Source of the DNA: Cryptomeria japonica
Lineage: Eukaryota > Streptophyta > Pinopsida > Cupressales > Cupressaceae
Assembly: GCF_030272615.1 (NCBI RefSeq)
Contig: NC_081415.1
Span: forward strand, 417,534,757-417,598,756
DNA: 64,000 nt
Direction of reading: 5' to 3'
Shown here: positions 11,479-23,612 of the stretch, in pieces
Position numbering within the stretch: position 1 is the first letter of the stretch
Layout: each line of letters starts with the position of its first letter
Notes under the pieces: generated by a model
Seen by the model: the letters and a program-made list of their open reading frames with translations, nothing else
Told to the model about the DNA's origin: nothing
The model's database searches: none
Made by a program: the position numbers and the translations under genes

Positions 11479-14352
11479 ATGCCAGTTTGGACTAGAGCTC
11501 AGTACGAACAACTTAGAAAACAACAACAAATGGAGGAAGAAGATAATCCTGTATTCCAAACTTTTTGGTTTACCGTTGTTGATGAAGAAGTAGTCAATAG
11601 CACCATTAGAGACCTTGAGCAAGATTTCAAATTTGATAGGCTGATGGAAAAATTATTAGCAAAGCAAAAAGAGAAATATCTCTTGATGTTGGCAAAATCT
11701 GGAGCTAAACTACCACAAGACTTTAACATAGAAAGCTTGAAACAAGATGTGGAGGCAAGTAACACCCAAAACACAGATGATCCAAATAACGAAGATGTGA
11801 ACAAATAAAGTCATGAAGAAAAAAAGAAAGAAAGGGATGACACAAGAAAAGAGCAAAGTGATAAAAGAACTCATGAAGAAACAAGGAGAAACTATGTGGA
11901 TAATCCATTGTTAAAATTTACTCAACAAATGCAAACTCTACAACAATAGATACAAGACATGCAAAATGGAATAAGCTCCAAGAAGTATTCATTAGAAGAT
12001 ATATGCCCATATTCGTTCGATAAGAATTTGAATATAATACCATTTCCGCAACATTGCGAGATTCCTAAATATGACAAATACGATGGAAAATCTGATCCTT
12101 AGGATCACATTAGGGAGTTTTGTACTATGAGCATGGAATTTTCTCATGATGAAACTTACCTTATGCGTCTTTTTCCTAGGAGTTTAAATGGACAATCAAT
12201 GGAGTGGTTTTCAAGATTACCATCTAGAATCAAATATTTTGAAGAACTTGTGAATAGATTTATTTCACAATACTCCTACAATATAGGGAATGAGATAACA
12301 ATGTTGGATCTCTACAATATTAAACAAAAGAATGGTGAATCTTTTATGATCTTCTTACAACGATGGAAACACATGTTTAATAGGTATCCCCGAGATGTAC
12401 CTGATCAATAAAAAATGGACATATTCATTGATAATCTTATCAGTGAAATGAGTTATCGACTAAGAATGCAATGTCCTCCCTCTTTTGCCAAAATGATCAA
12501 GAATGGTCTGGAAATAGAGAACACGATGGTAAAGAAAAGAGAGCTAAAACTTTACAATAATTCCTACAACAACAACAATAACAATGACAAACCTAAATTC
12601 TAGTCAAAGAATAGGAATGTCAGCAATGAAGGAAATGACAATAATAGTGCTACAAAACAACGACAACCAATTTTTAATCTATCAAGTCAAATCCCAAGCA
12701 ATAACAATCCAGAAATAAATAAAGCCAAGTCCTTCTTCTCTAATCCTCAGAGGAAATTCACAAACATTGGAGAACCTTTGGAATCAGCTCTAAAAACTCT
12801 ACTTGCCAACAAATTGATTGTTTTACTAGCAACAAGAAGTTATGAACCACCAGTCAAGCCAAATTGGTGGAATGACAATCATTTTTTCAATTACCATCAG
12901 AGTAAAGGACATCAAACAAATGATTGTTAGAGATCGAAACACCTTATCCAAGATCTAATCGATAATGGAACCATCATAGTGGATAGCCATAAGACAAATG
13001 AATCACACCTAGCTTTCAAAACTCCACTTCTGAATTATGACAAAGGTGAACCATCCCAATTAAAAGATGACAAAGGAAAAACCAAAGTGAACTACACTTA
13101 TACATATGATGATGTGGTAAATGTTATCATTGTTAAAGATAATCCATATTCAGAGTTGATCAATGTTATTACGAGAAGCAAAGCAAAAGTTACCTTTCAA
13201 GGTATAGAAAAAGACCCAACATCTACTCCACAACAATACAATTTAGTAGAGCAATTACAAAGAATACCTGCTCAAATATCAATTCTAGAACTTCTCAAGG
13301 TTTCACCTATGCATAAGGAAATTTTGGAGAAAGCTTTAGTGGAAACAACAATTTCAAAAGATTTGGATATAGATCAATTCCAAAACATGGTAGGACACCT
13401 TATAGCTCCTCATTGCTTATCATTTTTTGAAAATGATGATGCATCCTTACAACATCCTCACAATGCTCCCTTACATTTTGAAGTCACCATCAATAAAACT
13501 CATGTTAAACATGTACTCATAGATGGAGGAGACGGCTTAAACATTTGTGCATTAAGTTTGATAAAAGCTTTGGGATATTCAAAAAATGCAGTAGACCCAA
13601 AAAAGAAAATAACCATCAAGGCTTATGATGAAGTAGAACATTCTTCTAAAGGAACTATTGTGCTACCAATCAAAATAGGACCTGTGGAAAAGAATACATT
13701 ATGTCAAGTTTTAGATTTGAACCTCTCTTACAACATTCTTCTAGGAAGACCATGGATTCATAAGATGCAAGCAGTTCCTTCTACATGTCATCAATGTGTA
13801 AAATTTCCTCATGAAGGACAAGAGATCACTGTAATTGCAGATTCTAGTCAATATTGCAATAAATTGAAGTTAACACAAGAAACAAGAGTTCCACATAACA
13901 GAGAATTAGTATATCCTACCAAAGAAATTCAAGCAAAGTTATGGGAAACTTTTGAGGAAAAGCTCAAATTAAATGATGAAGGAATGGGCAAATATTCTTT
14001 GCATAATTTTCCACTTTCCCCTAAGTCATATGGAAAGCCTACAGGTATTCAATCAAAGACATCAGAAAGATCAAAACATATGTTTAAAGAAACATTTGTT
14101 AGTGTCGGAACTCTTGAAGAAGAAAATGAAGAAAAAGACATTCTTGGTTGGTTGTACAAGGATGAAGATAAAACTATAGCAATAGCAGCAGAAGTCAATA
14201 TTCCCATGAAACAATATGGCAAAGGTTATGAAATCATGAAAAAATGGGATATGAAGGGAAATGACCAATTGGTAAGCAACATCAAGGTATTTCAGAACCT
14301 ATTTGTCCACACTCGCAATCCAAAGAAGATAAATCTGGGCTTGGACATCTAA
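11479..14352 (+). pseudogene. E1 gag-protease polyprotein with G-patch-like tail (stop-interrupted)
   Basis: A single frame of about 958 codons starts at ATG 11479 and is interrupted by about six stops (near 11806, 11948, 12101, 12409, 12601, 12928). The capsid core lies around residues 208-330, with MRLFPRSL, MEWFSRLP and NRFISQYSY. A zinc-knuckle-like segment near residue 470 reads NYHQSKGHQTNDC, where the first Cys of the usual C-x2-H-x4-H-x4-C is replaced by Asn. The aspartic protease spans about residues 665-770 with VLIDGGDGLNIC and ILLGRPWIH, so its catalytic Asp is intact. The C terminus (KGYEIMKKWDMKGND, then INLGL) is a decayed G-patch. The stops look like C-to-T changes. Confidence 0.88.
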
Positions 14353-15318
14353 AATCCAATCAAAAGCAACATAATCATCAATAGCAAAAGTGGAGAAAAA
14401 AATCAGTCTCTAAAGAAGAACAATGGCAAGAAAAGCTACATCAAGCGACACAATAGTAATCAATAAACAAAAGAAGCAAGAAGAACATGAAAAGAAAGAA
14501 GAGGAGATTACCATAAAAGGTAAAGAATAATTTTATCATCAAGTTTTGGAAATACAAAACAATGCAAAATCTAAACAAGATATTCCAGAAGCAGTGAAAA
14601 TAGAGATGGTAGAAATCAAGGAACTCTTTGCACCATACAACATTCCTGTATGGTATAGTGGAGTAATCCTAGATCATGATTTAGAGATAGATTCAAATGA
14701 GTATGAATGGGGTCTAGATGTCTTATCTACTACATAAGTAAGGAACACAATGAAGACCAAGCAGCTATCACGAAAGAAGACTTGTCTATTACAAAACAAA
14801 AGATGGAGTTAGAAAGAAGGCAAGAAAAACTCAGAATTCAGAGAAAAGAGGCATATGGAAAAAGGAAAGGGAATGAAAAAGACAAAGAAGTAATGCCACA
14901 AGAAGTACAAACAAGGATAGATCAAGCATCTAGAAATATAATATTTTCATCAAAAGAGGAACAAGATGTATCCAGATGTGGCAGAATCATAGAAGAATTA
15001 AGAGATAGTCAAGTTGGATTGACTATTAGTCCAAAAGAAGTTGAGCTTGAAAGGAGAGGAAATCTAGCAAAATAATCCTCTTTATCATATACACAAGTAT
15101 GTCAACTCCAAAGTGCAAATGAGGTCAATCAAGAAGATATTTGTAGTATTAAAGACGTGTGTGTTGATATAATCCATTCTTTTAAGGGACAAGTGTCAGT
15201 TGAAGAACCACTTGAGTGTGAACTACAAAATATTAATATTGATTTTGTTAGATCCAATTGGGAGATGCTTGGGAAAGACAATTATCAAAAATAATTAATC
15301 TATGACAATACCTATTCT
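14353..15318 (+). other. E1 linker between protease and RT (degenerate coding)
   Basis: Pieces of open frame at 14546-14737 and 14707-15075 are Lys/Glu-rich and low in complexity. The segment ending DSNEYEWGLD is homologous to E2 at 53587-53829 (DSNEYELDT), so this was once translated as part of the polyprotein. Frames change several times. No catalytic domain is visible. Confidence 0.6.
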
Positions 15319-17690
15319 ATGCCAAATTATGATCATTATGTCATGAATGTTGAAACATGTAATGATGACAACGATTATGATTTGCCCCTTCTTCGTCCCG
15401 AACTAATTGATTGGGATAATTTAGACAACCCTGAACTGAATATCTTTTCCAATGATCATGACTTAGTTGTGTACCTTAATGTTGTCAACCCCATCGCACC
15501 TAAGATATCTTCCATTATAGAATCAAGTAATGTTTCTCATAGTCAGGAGAATGCCAAACTCTCCAGTCACAAAAGCGAAATAAAACAAGGAAAGAGACCT
15601 ATTGTTGAAAACCATTTCATGGCAACACTAGATCAATCAAAAGAGAAAATAAAGGAGATATCTAATGGTGAGAACCTCTTTGAGATGCTAGAAGATGGAA
15701 AGTTTGACGTTATTCTTGCATATTTTCAAGAGAGATCTGTTATCCTGAGAAAACCAACAAAAGAAGTAAACATTGGTACATCACAGGATCCTAAAATACT
15801 TCATTATGCTGCCTCATTATCAGAAGAAGAGAGGAAAAAATACATGGAATTCTTTAAGCAAAGACAAATAAATTTTGCTTGGTCCTATGCAGATATGCCA
15901 TGACTTAATCCAGATCTTACCATGCATCATCTTAATATGGATTTAAAAGCAAAACCAGTTAAGAAGAAGCTAAGAAAGATGCATCCACACATTGCTCTTC
16001 TTGTAAAAACCGAGATGAAGAAACTATTAGAAGTGGGTTTCATAAGACCTGTTGCTTATCCAGAATGGGTTTCAAGTATTGTACTAGTGTTCAAACTAGA
16101 TAAAAGCATAAGAAATTGTACAGATTTCAGAGATTTGAATAAAGCATGTCCAAAAGATGATTTCCCGCTACCAAACATTGATATAATAGTGGACTTGTCA
16201 GCAGGGCATGAAATGTTTTCATTAATGGATGGCTTCTCAAGATATAATCAAATAAGAATCACACCTGAAGATCAAGAAAAGATAGCTTTCACCTGTGCAT
16301 GGGGAACATATTGCTGGAATGTTATGCCATTTGGGCTTAAGAATGCAGGAGCAACTTATCAAAGGGTGATGATGACAATTTTCCATGATATGATGCATAC
16401 ATTTATGGAAGATTATGTCGATGACATACTTGCAAAATCTCATACAAGAAAAGAACATTTGAACATCTTTTAAGCAAGATTTTTGACAGGTTGGAAAGAT
16501 ATCAATTGAGATTAAATCCAAAGAAATGTGCATTTGGGGTAACCTCTCGAAATCTCCTTGGGTACATTATATCAACTCGTGGAATTGAAGTAGATCCTAA
16601 AAAGTTCAAAGCCATCATGGAGATGGAGTCACCTAGGAACATAAGTCAATTGTGATCTTTACAAGGAAGATTGCAATAAATCAGGAGATTTGTTTCTCAG
16701 TTAGCAGATAGATGTCTTCCATTCACCAATCTTCTACATAAAAATATTCCATTCAAATGGGACCTAAAATGTGAAGAAGATTTCTTGCAAATAAAAGAAT
16801 ATCTTATGATTCCTCTAGTACTGGTATCACCAACCAAAGGGAAACCATTGTTGCTCTATATTTCAGCAACAAATGTATCATTAGGAGCTCTCCTAGCTCA
16901 ACATGATGAAGAAGGAAAAGAAAGAGCAGTATATTATATCAGTAGAACACTTGTTGGTTATGAATTAAATTATTCCTCAATAGAAAAGACATGTCTAGCA
17001 GTTGTATTTGCAACTCAGAAGCTGCAACATTATATGTTGATTCATTATGTGAAACTAACAGCAAAGATAGATCCACTCAAATATTTGTTGAGAAAGTCAA
17101 CCTTGATAGGGAGACTAGCCAAATGGGTTATGCTACTGAGTGAATTTGATATAGAGTATGTTGACTGAAAAGCTATCAAGGGACAAGTCATCACTGATCA
17201 ATTGGTTGATGCACCTTTACAAAATGACATGCCTTTGTACATAGAATTTCCTGATGCAGATATCTTGACTATAAGTACAAACTTTTGGGAATTGTACTTT
17301 GATGGTTCTTATACACAATATGGATTAGGCGCAGGAATTTTTTTTTCATCACACCTCAGGGACACACAATTCTGAAATCATATAGACTGCGGTTTCCATG
17401 CACCAATAATAATGCAAAGTATGAAGCATTGGCTGTTGGACTTAAAATGGCCATTGAATGGAACATCAAAGAACTGCATGTTTATGGTGATTCATAACTT
17501 ATCATCAATCAAATAAATGATGAATATCAAACTAAGGATGATAAGCTCATGCCATACAAACAGCTAGTAGAGGAGTTTAAAGAACACTTTAAAGAAATAT
17601 CATTCACTCAGATTCCAAGAAATGAGAATAAAGTAGCAGATGCAATGGCTACAATACCATCTCTCTTGCAAAATAAGGAGAATCAATAAT
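15319..17690 (+). pseudogene. E1 reverse transcriptase, degenerate RNase H and second RNase H
   Basis: Frame 15319-16473 includes an N-terminal acidic linker and the RT: TDFRDLNKACPKDDFPLP, FSLMDGFSRYNQI, MPFGLKNAGATYQ and the catalytic YVDDILAKS. A stop splits it at 15901. A frameshift near 16470 moves the thumb into another frame (LLGYIISTRGIEVDP). The first RNase H (16785-17168) lacks the usual Asp at LLLYISATNVSLGA, as expected for a Tat tether domain. The second RNase H follows with LYFDGSYTQYG, NAKYEALA, VYGDS and NKVADAMA, giving a full D-E-D-D set. A T9 run near 17340 causes a further frameshift. Confidence 0.88.
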
Positions 17691-17699
17691 GTTACAAAT

Positions 17700-19045
17700 T
17701 TCTTGTGGAAGATATCTTAACCCCTACCATTCAATCCCAGCATGCCTACCAAATTTGCCATATATCAGGAACCAATCAATCCTCATATGGTCAAACTTAT
17801 CAATATTTAAAAGAAAATATCCTTCCTCTTGACTTATCTCCCAATCAGAGAAGGAATTTTATCCGTCAGTCCTCTCACTATACTATTATTGTTGATATCC
17901 TATATAGGCGTGGTCTAGATGGTACTTTTTTGAGATGTCTTAAACAAGACGAATCTGATAAATTTCTTAATGATGTTCATGTAGGTATTTGTGGCACACA
18001 GTCAAGTGGTTTAACATTGTCTAAGAAACTTCTTCGTATGGATTACTATTGGCCTACTATGGAGAGGGATTCATTCACACATGCTAGAAACTGCAAACAA
18101 TGTCAAATCCATGGGAATCTCATTCATGCACCAAAATAAGAGTTATATCCTATGACAGGATCATGGTCATTTTCTCAATGGGACCTTGATTTGGTAAGAA
18201 AGATAAATCCCTCATCTTCTAATGAACATAAGTTTATTCTGATTGCTACTGAATATTTTATTAAATGGATTGAAGCAGTACCTTTAACAACAGTGATGGG
18301 AAAACAAATATCATCATTTATTTTGAATTATATAATCTATCGCTATGGAGTTCCTATGACCATTATCACTAATAATGGAAGAACATTCAAAAATCAAGAT
18401 GTGAAGAAGCTATGTGAACAATTTCATATCCAACATAGGTTTTCTACTCCATATTATCCACAGGGAAATGGTCAAGTTGAGGCATCAAACAAAACTATCT
18501 TGAAAATCTTGAAAAAAATAGTCAATGAAGCTGGAAAAGATTGGCACTTTCAGCTAAATCCTGCTCTTTGGGCATACCGAACTAGCATCCGCACTCCAAC
18601 AGGGGCAACTCTATATTGTTTGGTCTATGGATCAAAAGCCATATTACCTATAGAAGTAGAGATACCTTCTTTACATGTATCCTTGGAAGGTCTTATACCA
18701 GAAGAAGAACAACGAGTCTCTCGACTCCAAGAACTTGAATTGATTTAGGAACATCGCCAAAATGCAATAGATCATTTAAAAGTATATCAACAAAGAATGG
18801 CAAGAAGTTATAACCACAGGGTCAAGCCGTGCATTTTTCAGATTGGCGATATAGTTCTAAGGGAGAATCCAAGAAATCAGCAAGACCGAGACAAGAAGGG
18901 AAAATTTGAACCAAATTGGCTAGGACCTTTTGTCATAGTAGCATCATATGGATCAGGAGCATACAAGTTATCTACCCATGAAGGTGATTGGTTTGATGAA
19001 CCTATCAATTCTATCCATCTCAAAAAATATATGCTTGAGATATAA
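17700..19045 (+). pseudogene. E1 integrase (catalytic Asp changed)
   Basis: One frame is interrupted by TAA at 18137-18139 and TAG near 18747. The zinc-binding part has HVGICGTQSSG and NCKQCQIHG; the second His of the usual HHCC set is Gln. The core has WDLDLV (first Asp), ITNNGRTF where families normally have TDNG (second Asp replaced by Asn), and GQVEASNK (Glu). The C-terminal part has GDIVLRENPRNQQD and WLGPFVIV, ending SIHLKKYMLEI, typical of Tat integrases. It would insert the cDNA, but the Asn and the stops make this copy inactive. Confidence 0.88.
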
Positions 19046-20139
19046 AGTCCTGAAACAAAACCAATAAAAAGCATATAAAGTCCTAAAAAACAAAAAAATC
19101 AGTAAACATCCAAAAAGCAAAAAAAATCCCTAAAAAATCAAAATATGGAGAAAAAAATGCAATAAATTTAGATGGTGAAAACCTGGTAAACAAGCACTAT
19201 CTAAAAAGTGAGTTCCTTCATCTATGAGATCGCTTTGCGCACCTATCCACTTCATCATATCCAATCTATGACTTCCATCATATCCTAGCTTATCCATTCC
19301 ATCTTTCGCATCCATTGCTCTGAACCATTAGCAGAAAATATGCAACTTATTGCTTGTATTTTCTTACAACATTTTAAAGCTCAATGATGAAATCAAGTAT
19401 TGTTACAAGATCACATATGAAGAATGGCAGTATCATTTTTAATTATTCATCTGCATTATAAGCATTCAATGTCAGTTGCATTATAAGCATATCATTTAAT
19501 TAATAGATCAATGGTCAAAAATAAAGATTGAGTATACTTGGACAAAAAAAAATAATTTGCATTTAATCATCATCCATTTTCATTTTATATGAATCATTGC
19601 ATTAATTTGCATTCATCATAAGTGCATTTCATTCATCATGTAGTGTATCATCATTATTATTTGCATTATCATTAAAGTTCATTAATGATCATTTAGTTGC
19701 ATCTTTGCACTTAGATTTATAATCATTATAAGCATTACATATAAATCAAAAGACAACTCAATCATTCATTTGCATTTCCATATAGATCATTGCATTTGCA
19801 TCATTTAAGTTAGTAATCATTTTCATTTGCATCCAAGATCATCAAAATCGAAAATCAAAAACATTTATCATTGCATCATGTTGATCATTATCATAAAGCA
19901 TCATCATAATGAAAAGAAAAGATCATAACATCATCCATATAATAAATGCATATAGATCATTATCAAATAGAGTAACATGCATAATAAAGATCATCATCAT
20001 ATAAAGTCCATGTCTGCATATAGAATCATCATAAAACAATAAAAAGTCCAAGTATACAATGATATTAGATAAACAACACAAGTGCCTCCAAATCAAGTCA
20101 CGACTATCCTATACCACTACCACTTGACTATGTCCATCT
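19046..20139. other. E1 spacer between integrase and antisense gene
   Basis: Non-coding and dominated by ATCATT/GCATTATCATT low-complexity sequence at about 19400-20050. The first part (GGTGAAAACCTGG near 19172) is homologous to E2 near 57650. It holds the 3' ends of two convergent transcription units: the sense polyprotein and the antisense gene ending at 20140. Confidence 0.7.
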
Positions 20140-22299
20140 CTATGGTTGTGGGAAAGAAGATCCTCTAGATACCTATCTCCCATGATCACCACTCCTTTGA
20201 GGAGGTCCCATGACCCCACCACTACTAGTATCCATCAACACGGTGGTATGATAACTACCTGCTCTCTATCTCTCTACATCTACCTCCTCATATCGTCGTC
20301 GCCAGTGGGAAGTCTTCTTCCCAACCCGAACTAATTCTCTAATAGTGTTAGCCGAGAGAGTACTTGATCCAACCTGCTGAATATGATCAAGGAGGCCCTG
20401 AGTATCCCATTGTCTCCTAACAGCTCTATCCCTCTCAGCCATGAAATTTTGTACCTATGCTTGAAGTTGATCAATTTGTGCTCTAAGACTATCAATGGTT
20501 TCCTGCTCTAGCATATCATGCTCTAGTGCAACCTGCTCTGGAATGTCATACTTTGGTGCATCTTGCTCTGGCAAATCTTGTTGTGGTGCATGAACCCCAA
20601 TCCCCTCCTCACCACCTCCATGTCCACCTGCTAGCATCTTAGTCCGAGTAGCTCTCAGAACCCATCATCTAATAAGTGGAACATGATCCTCTGGATCCTC
20701 ATCATCTCCACCATGAGCTACAATAACTCTAGGGTTTGGCTGAATCTGACCAAAGTCAATGCCTCTCCCACAACCCCCATCTAGGACAATCATCCTACCT
20801 CCTCCTATTAATGGGAACCCTCTCGGTGCTCTCATCCCCGCCCTGCTAGTATCCCTCCCAATCCATCCAACATCCTTCCCACCCATAGGACATGGTCTCC
20901 CAATCCTGCCAACCGGTCCAAACGGTCCTCCACGGACTCTCAATCGACTTCCCCTCCATTCAGGTCTCCTACCACTACCACCTCCATCCCCACCCTCATC
21001 TCCACCTCCTCTGGCCTTCTAAGTAGCTCTGAGTTCTCATCTCCATCTCCGTCTCCTAAAAAATAGATCATCTGAATCATCATGCTCATCTCCTGAGCTA
21101 GGAGGAGGATCAACTGGATCAGTAATACGAGGAAATGGATGTGCTAGTATGTACTGAGCATACTCTAGAGTAACACGAGGATCAAGAATGTGCAATCTCA
21201 TATTATAAGACACTCTCGGAGTAGCAAGAAACTCTGCACGAGAAATCTCAAATGACAAAGAAGGTCCCCAATCTCGCCTATCTCTATACCGCCAAGCATA
21301 TATCATGACATCAGTAAGAATAGGTTGGATGATACCAAACTATCTAAGAATGTGACTAATCAACTGTCGCTCAATAATATAAGGAGTCCAGCCAATGAGA
21401 TATCTACTCTGCATAATAAATGGTAATGTTTGTGTATCATCCATCCATGGCTCACAATCAACATATGGTCTCCAAGTAATGCTCTCCAATGAATCAAGAA
21501 CCCAACACCAATGCTCCATCTTACCCAGCTTATGCTGAGTAAGGATACCTGCATAAAAATACACATACAGCTGCCTCTCTCCATGAAATCTATGATGGAT
21601 AGGCCGAGTAATAGTAATGTTCTCCCAACACCAGATTTGCAATAATGTGCATCCTGTAGAAAAACTAGCACTCTCATCATACACCACCTGATGAAGATCA
21701 TGATATAAATGAGCAAGCATACAAACACCCTAAGCATATCGAGTACAATGTTGCATCATACTCAGGAGAATCTCACCCCATCCAACAACAAAACCTCATG
21801 ATCACCTATCAGGACAAATAAATCCTCCAATCAAACTAGCAAGAATCATAGGGAGAGTCTCATAATACATCACCATATCCTCCCATCGGATCTCTCCTCT
21901 AGTGATGCTATCATCAGCAAAAATGGCTCTGCAAGCCTCTGTCCCAACACAATCTTGAAAATCATACTGCACTAACTCACCAGTCACGGGGATGTACAGA
22001 ATCCTATAGACATCCTTGAGTGTCACACTAATCTCACCCATGGGCAAGTGGAAAGTGTTATGCTCATTGTACCATCTCTTGACTAATTCTGTCAACAATC
22101 CTCTATTATGCATAATCTCAGGCATATACAACAAATGATGTAAACCACATACATCTATATGTCTAACCTTTGCCTATGTCAGCTTTGGCACTAAATGACG
22201 TACTGCCAGTAATTTCTCCCGACACTGGAGAACATCAAGTTTCTCCTATTTTCCAAGAGAATTAGGTCAATCATCACTTATCTATCTATCAAATCAAAG

Positions 22300-22540
22300 C
22301 AATCACTAATCTATCAAATCTATCAAATCAAACTGAAGCAACTTATGCTATCAAATCTATCAAATCAAACTAAAGCAATTTACGCTATCAAATCTATCAA
22401 ATCAAATTGAAGCAACTTACGCTATCAAATCATAAAATTGAAGCAATTTACACTATCAAATCTATCAAATCAAATTGAAGCAATTTACACTATCAAATCT
22501 ATCAAATCAAACTGAAGAAACTTAAGCTATCAAATCATTT
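22300..22540. repeat. 37-bp tandem repeat in the E1 antisense intron
   Basis: About six copies of a unit reading GCTATCAAATCTATCAAATC followed by AAACTGAAGCAACTTAT. Each copy itself contains CTATCAAAT twice. Copies differ at a few positions and one is shortened. E2 has a different tandem repeat in the corresponding intron. Confidence 0.85.
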
Positions 22541-22769
22541 TAAAACCTATCAATCAAGGTTTTCTATCAATCACTGAGTTCAATGAAAACTCTGCTAAGC
22601 TCTTGCATCAGAAACTAAATTGGTTTCTTAGAGCTAATCTATCAAAACAAATCAAATAGATCTATCCAACATCAATCAATCAATCATGATCCTATTCATC
22701 ATACACACGCATTAAACACTTTAAAACTAATCATCAAAGTGATTTTAGCTTTTGCATCTATCAAAAACA

Positions 22770-23100
22770 TCAAATTTTGAGCATATGTGCTATCCTATTG
22801 AGCCAAAGTGCTAAACTAAAGCATATGCATTATCTTATTGAGAAAAAGCGCTAAAAAAAACATATGCGCTAACTTTTTCAACAAATGTGCTAACCCTATG
22901 AACAAATGCGTGAAACATGCAGAAGCACTACAACACAATGCATATGCGCTAATAAATAATTCATAAGTGCTAACCTATGCATATGTGCTATCATCCTTAA
23001 CATATGCGCTATCCTAATGAGCATAAGAGCTATCATGAGAAAATGCACTAAATTTAATTGCATATGTGCTAAATCTAAATGCAAAAGCACTAACCTAATA
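22770..23100 (-). repeat. Array of TTAGCGCATATG-like 12-mers in the E1 antisense intron
   Basis: About 16 degenerate copies, seen on the plus strand as CATATGCGCTAA, CATATGTGCTAT, CATAAGTGCTAA, AAAAGCGCTAA and similar. On the gene's own strand they read TTAGCGCATATG. They match the leader array at 9345-9712 in reverse complement and the E2 intron array in the same orientation. Confidence 0.85.
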
Positions 23101-23348
23101 CCGAAAATCACAAAAAAAATTCAAAATTCAAAAACGCGCCTAAAAAACATGAAAAGTTGCATGACAAGTTGAAAACAAAGCTTGGGATAAGATACATACT
23201 GGATACCCATACTCAGGAGGTCACTGATATCGTCGAACATGCTCAAATCGATGGTTCTCCACAAGAATCACCATTTCGCTACCTCACCAAGAAAATTTTC
23301 TTCACAAGCTGACAAGGATAACAATGAAATTAAAATTAACCTTGGTTA

Positions 23349-23359
23349 ATTTTATATTT
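23349..23359 (-). promoter_or_regulatory. Weak TATA-like site upstream of the E1 antisense gene
   Basis: On the minus strand AAATATAAAAT lies about 75 nt upstream of the start codon at 23274, at a similar distance to the strong TATA box in E2. The AT-rich surroundings make a chance match likely. Confidence 0.35.
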
Positions 23360-23504
23360 ACTATTTGAAGAGTAATTAATGCTATTCAATGTGGCAATTT
23401 AATTTGTTATTTACAAATGAATTTAATTGATGGGACTTTTTTATCAATTATCATGAGATCAATTGTTCAAACCAAAGTTTTCAACAATTTCATGATCAAT
23501 CTCC

Positions 23505-23514
23505 TGAGGGGGCA
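23505..23514 (+). other. Upstream purine tract TGAGGGGGCA
   Basis: Lies about 100 bp before the 3' polypurine tract. The identical 10-mer lies at 63289-63298 in E2. It could be a second plus-strand primer, but that is inference from conservation only. Confidence 0.4.
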
Positions 23515-23598
23515 CACAATCAGGATTTTTAATCTTCATCAAATGCACTATCGAGACTTGATTTAATCTTTGAAACAATGTTGTCTTGACATTATTTC

Positions 23599-23612
23599 AA
23601 AGAGGGGCAAAA
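23599..23612 (+). other. E1 polypurine tract
   Basis: AAAGAGGGGCAAAA directly abuts the TGTATACA start of the 3' LTR. The same tract precedes the E2 3' LTR. It primes plus-strand cDNA synthesis. Confidence 0.85.

Larger units (their letters stand above)
22246..23199 (-). other. Intron of the E1 antisense PMD gene
   Basis: 954 bp, GTATGT at the 5' end and AATAG at the 3' end on the minus strand, phase 0. The E2 copy has an intron at the same codon boundary. It contains a 37-bp tandem repeat and a 12-mer array. Splicing is predicted, not shown. Confidence 0.75.
20140..23274 (-). pseudogene. E1 antisense gene: plant mobile domain (PMD, MAIN-like) protein with one intron
   Basis: Exon 1 is 23274-23200 (25 codons, ending at CCA before GTATGT). 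Exon 2 is 22245-20140, starting after AATAG and in phase 0, about 702 codons in one unbroken frame with roughly eleven stops. The PMD signature is clear: NTFHLPMGEISVTLKDVYRIL with GELV, then MLAHLYHDLHQVVYDE, ITWRPYVDCEPW, SRYLIGWTPYIIERQL and YAWRYRDRRDWGP. After the PMD comes a Gly/Arg-rich region and a short coiled coil (LRAQIDQLQA). PMD proteins act in gene silencing and meristem maintenance in plants, and the domain is known to be carried by transposons. Exact coordinates of the C terminus (TAG at 20142) are inferred. Confidence 0.85.
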
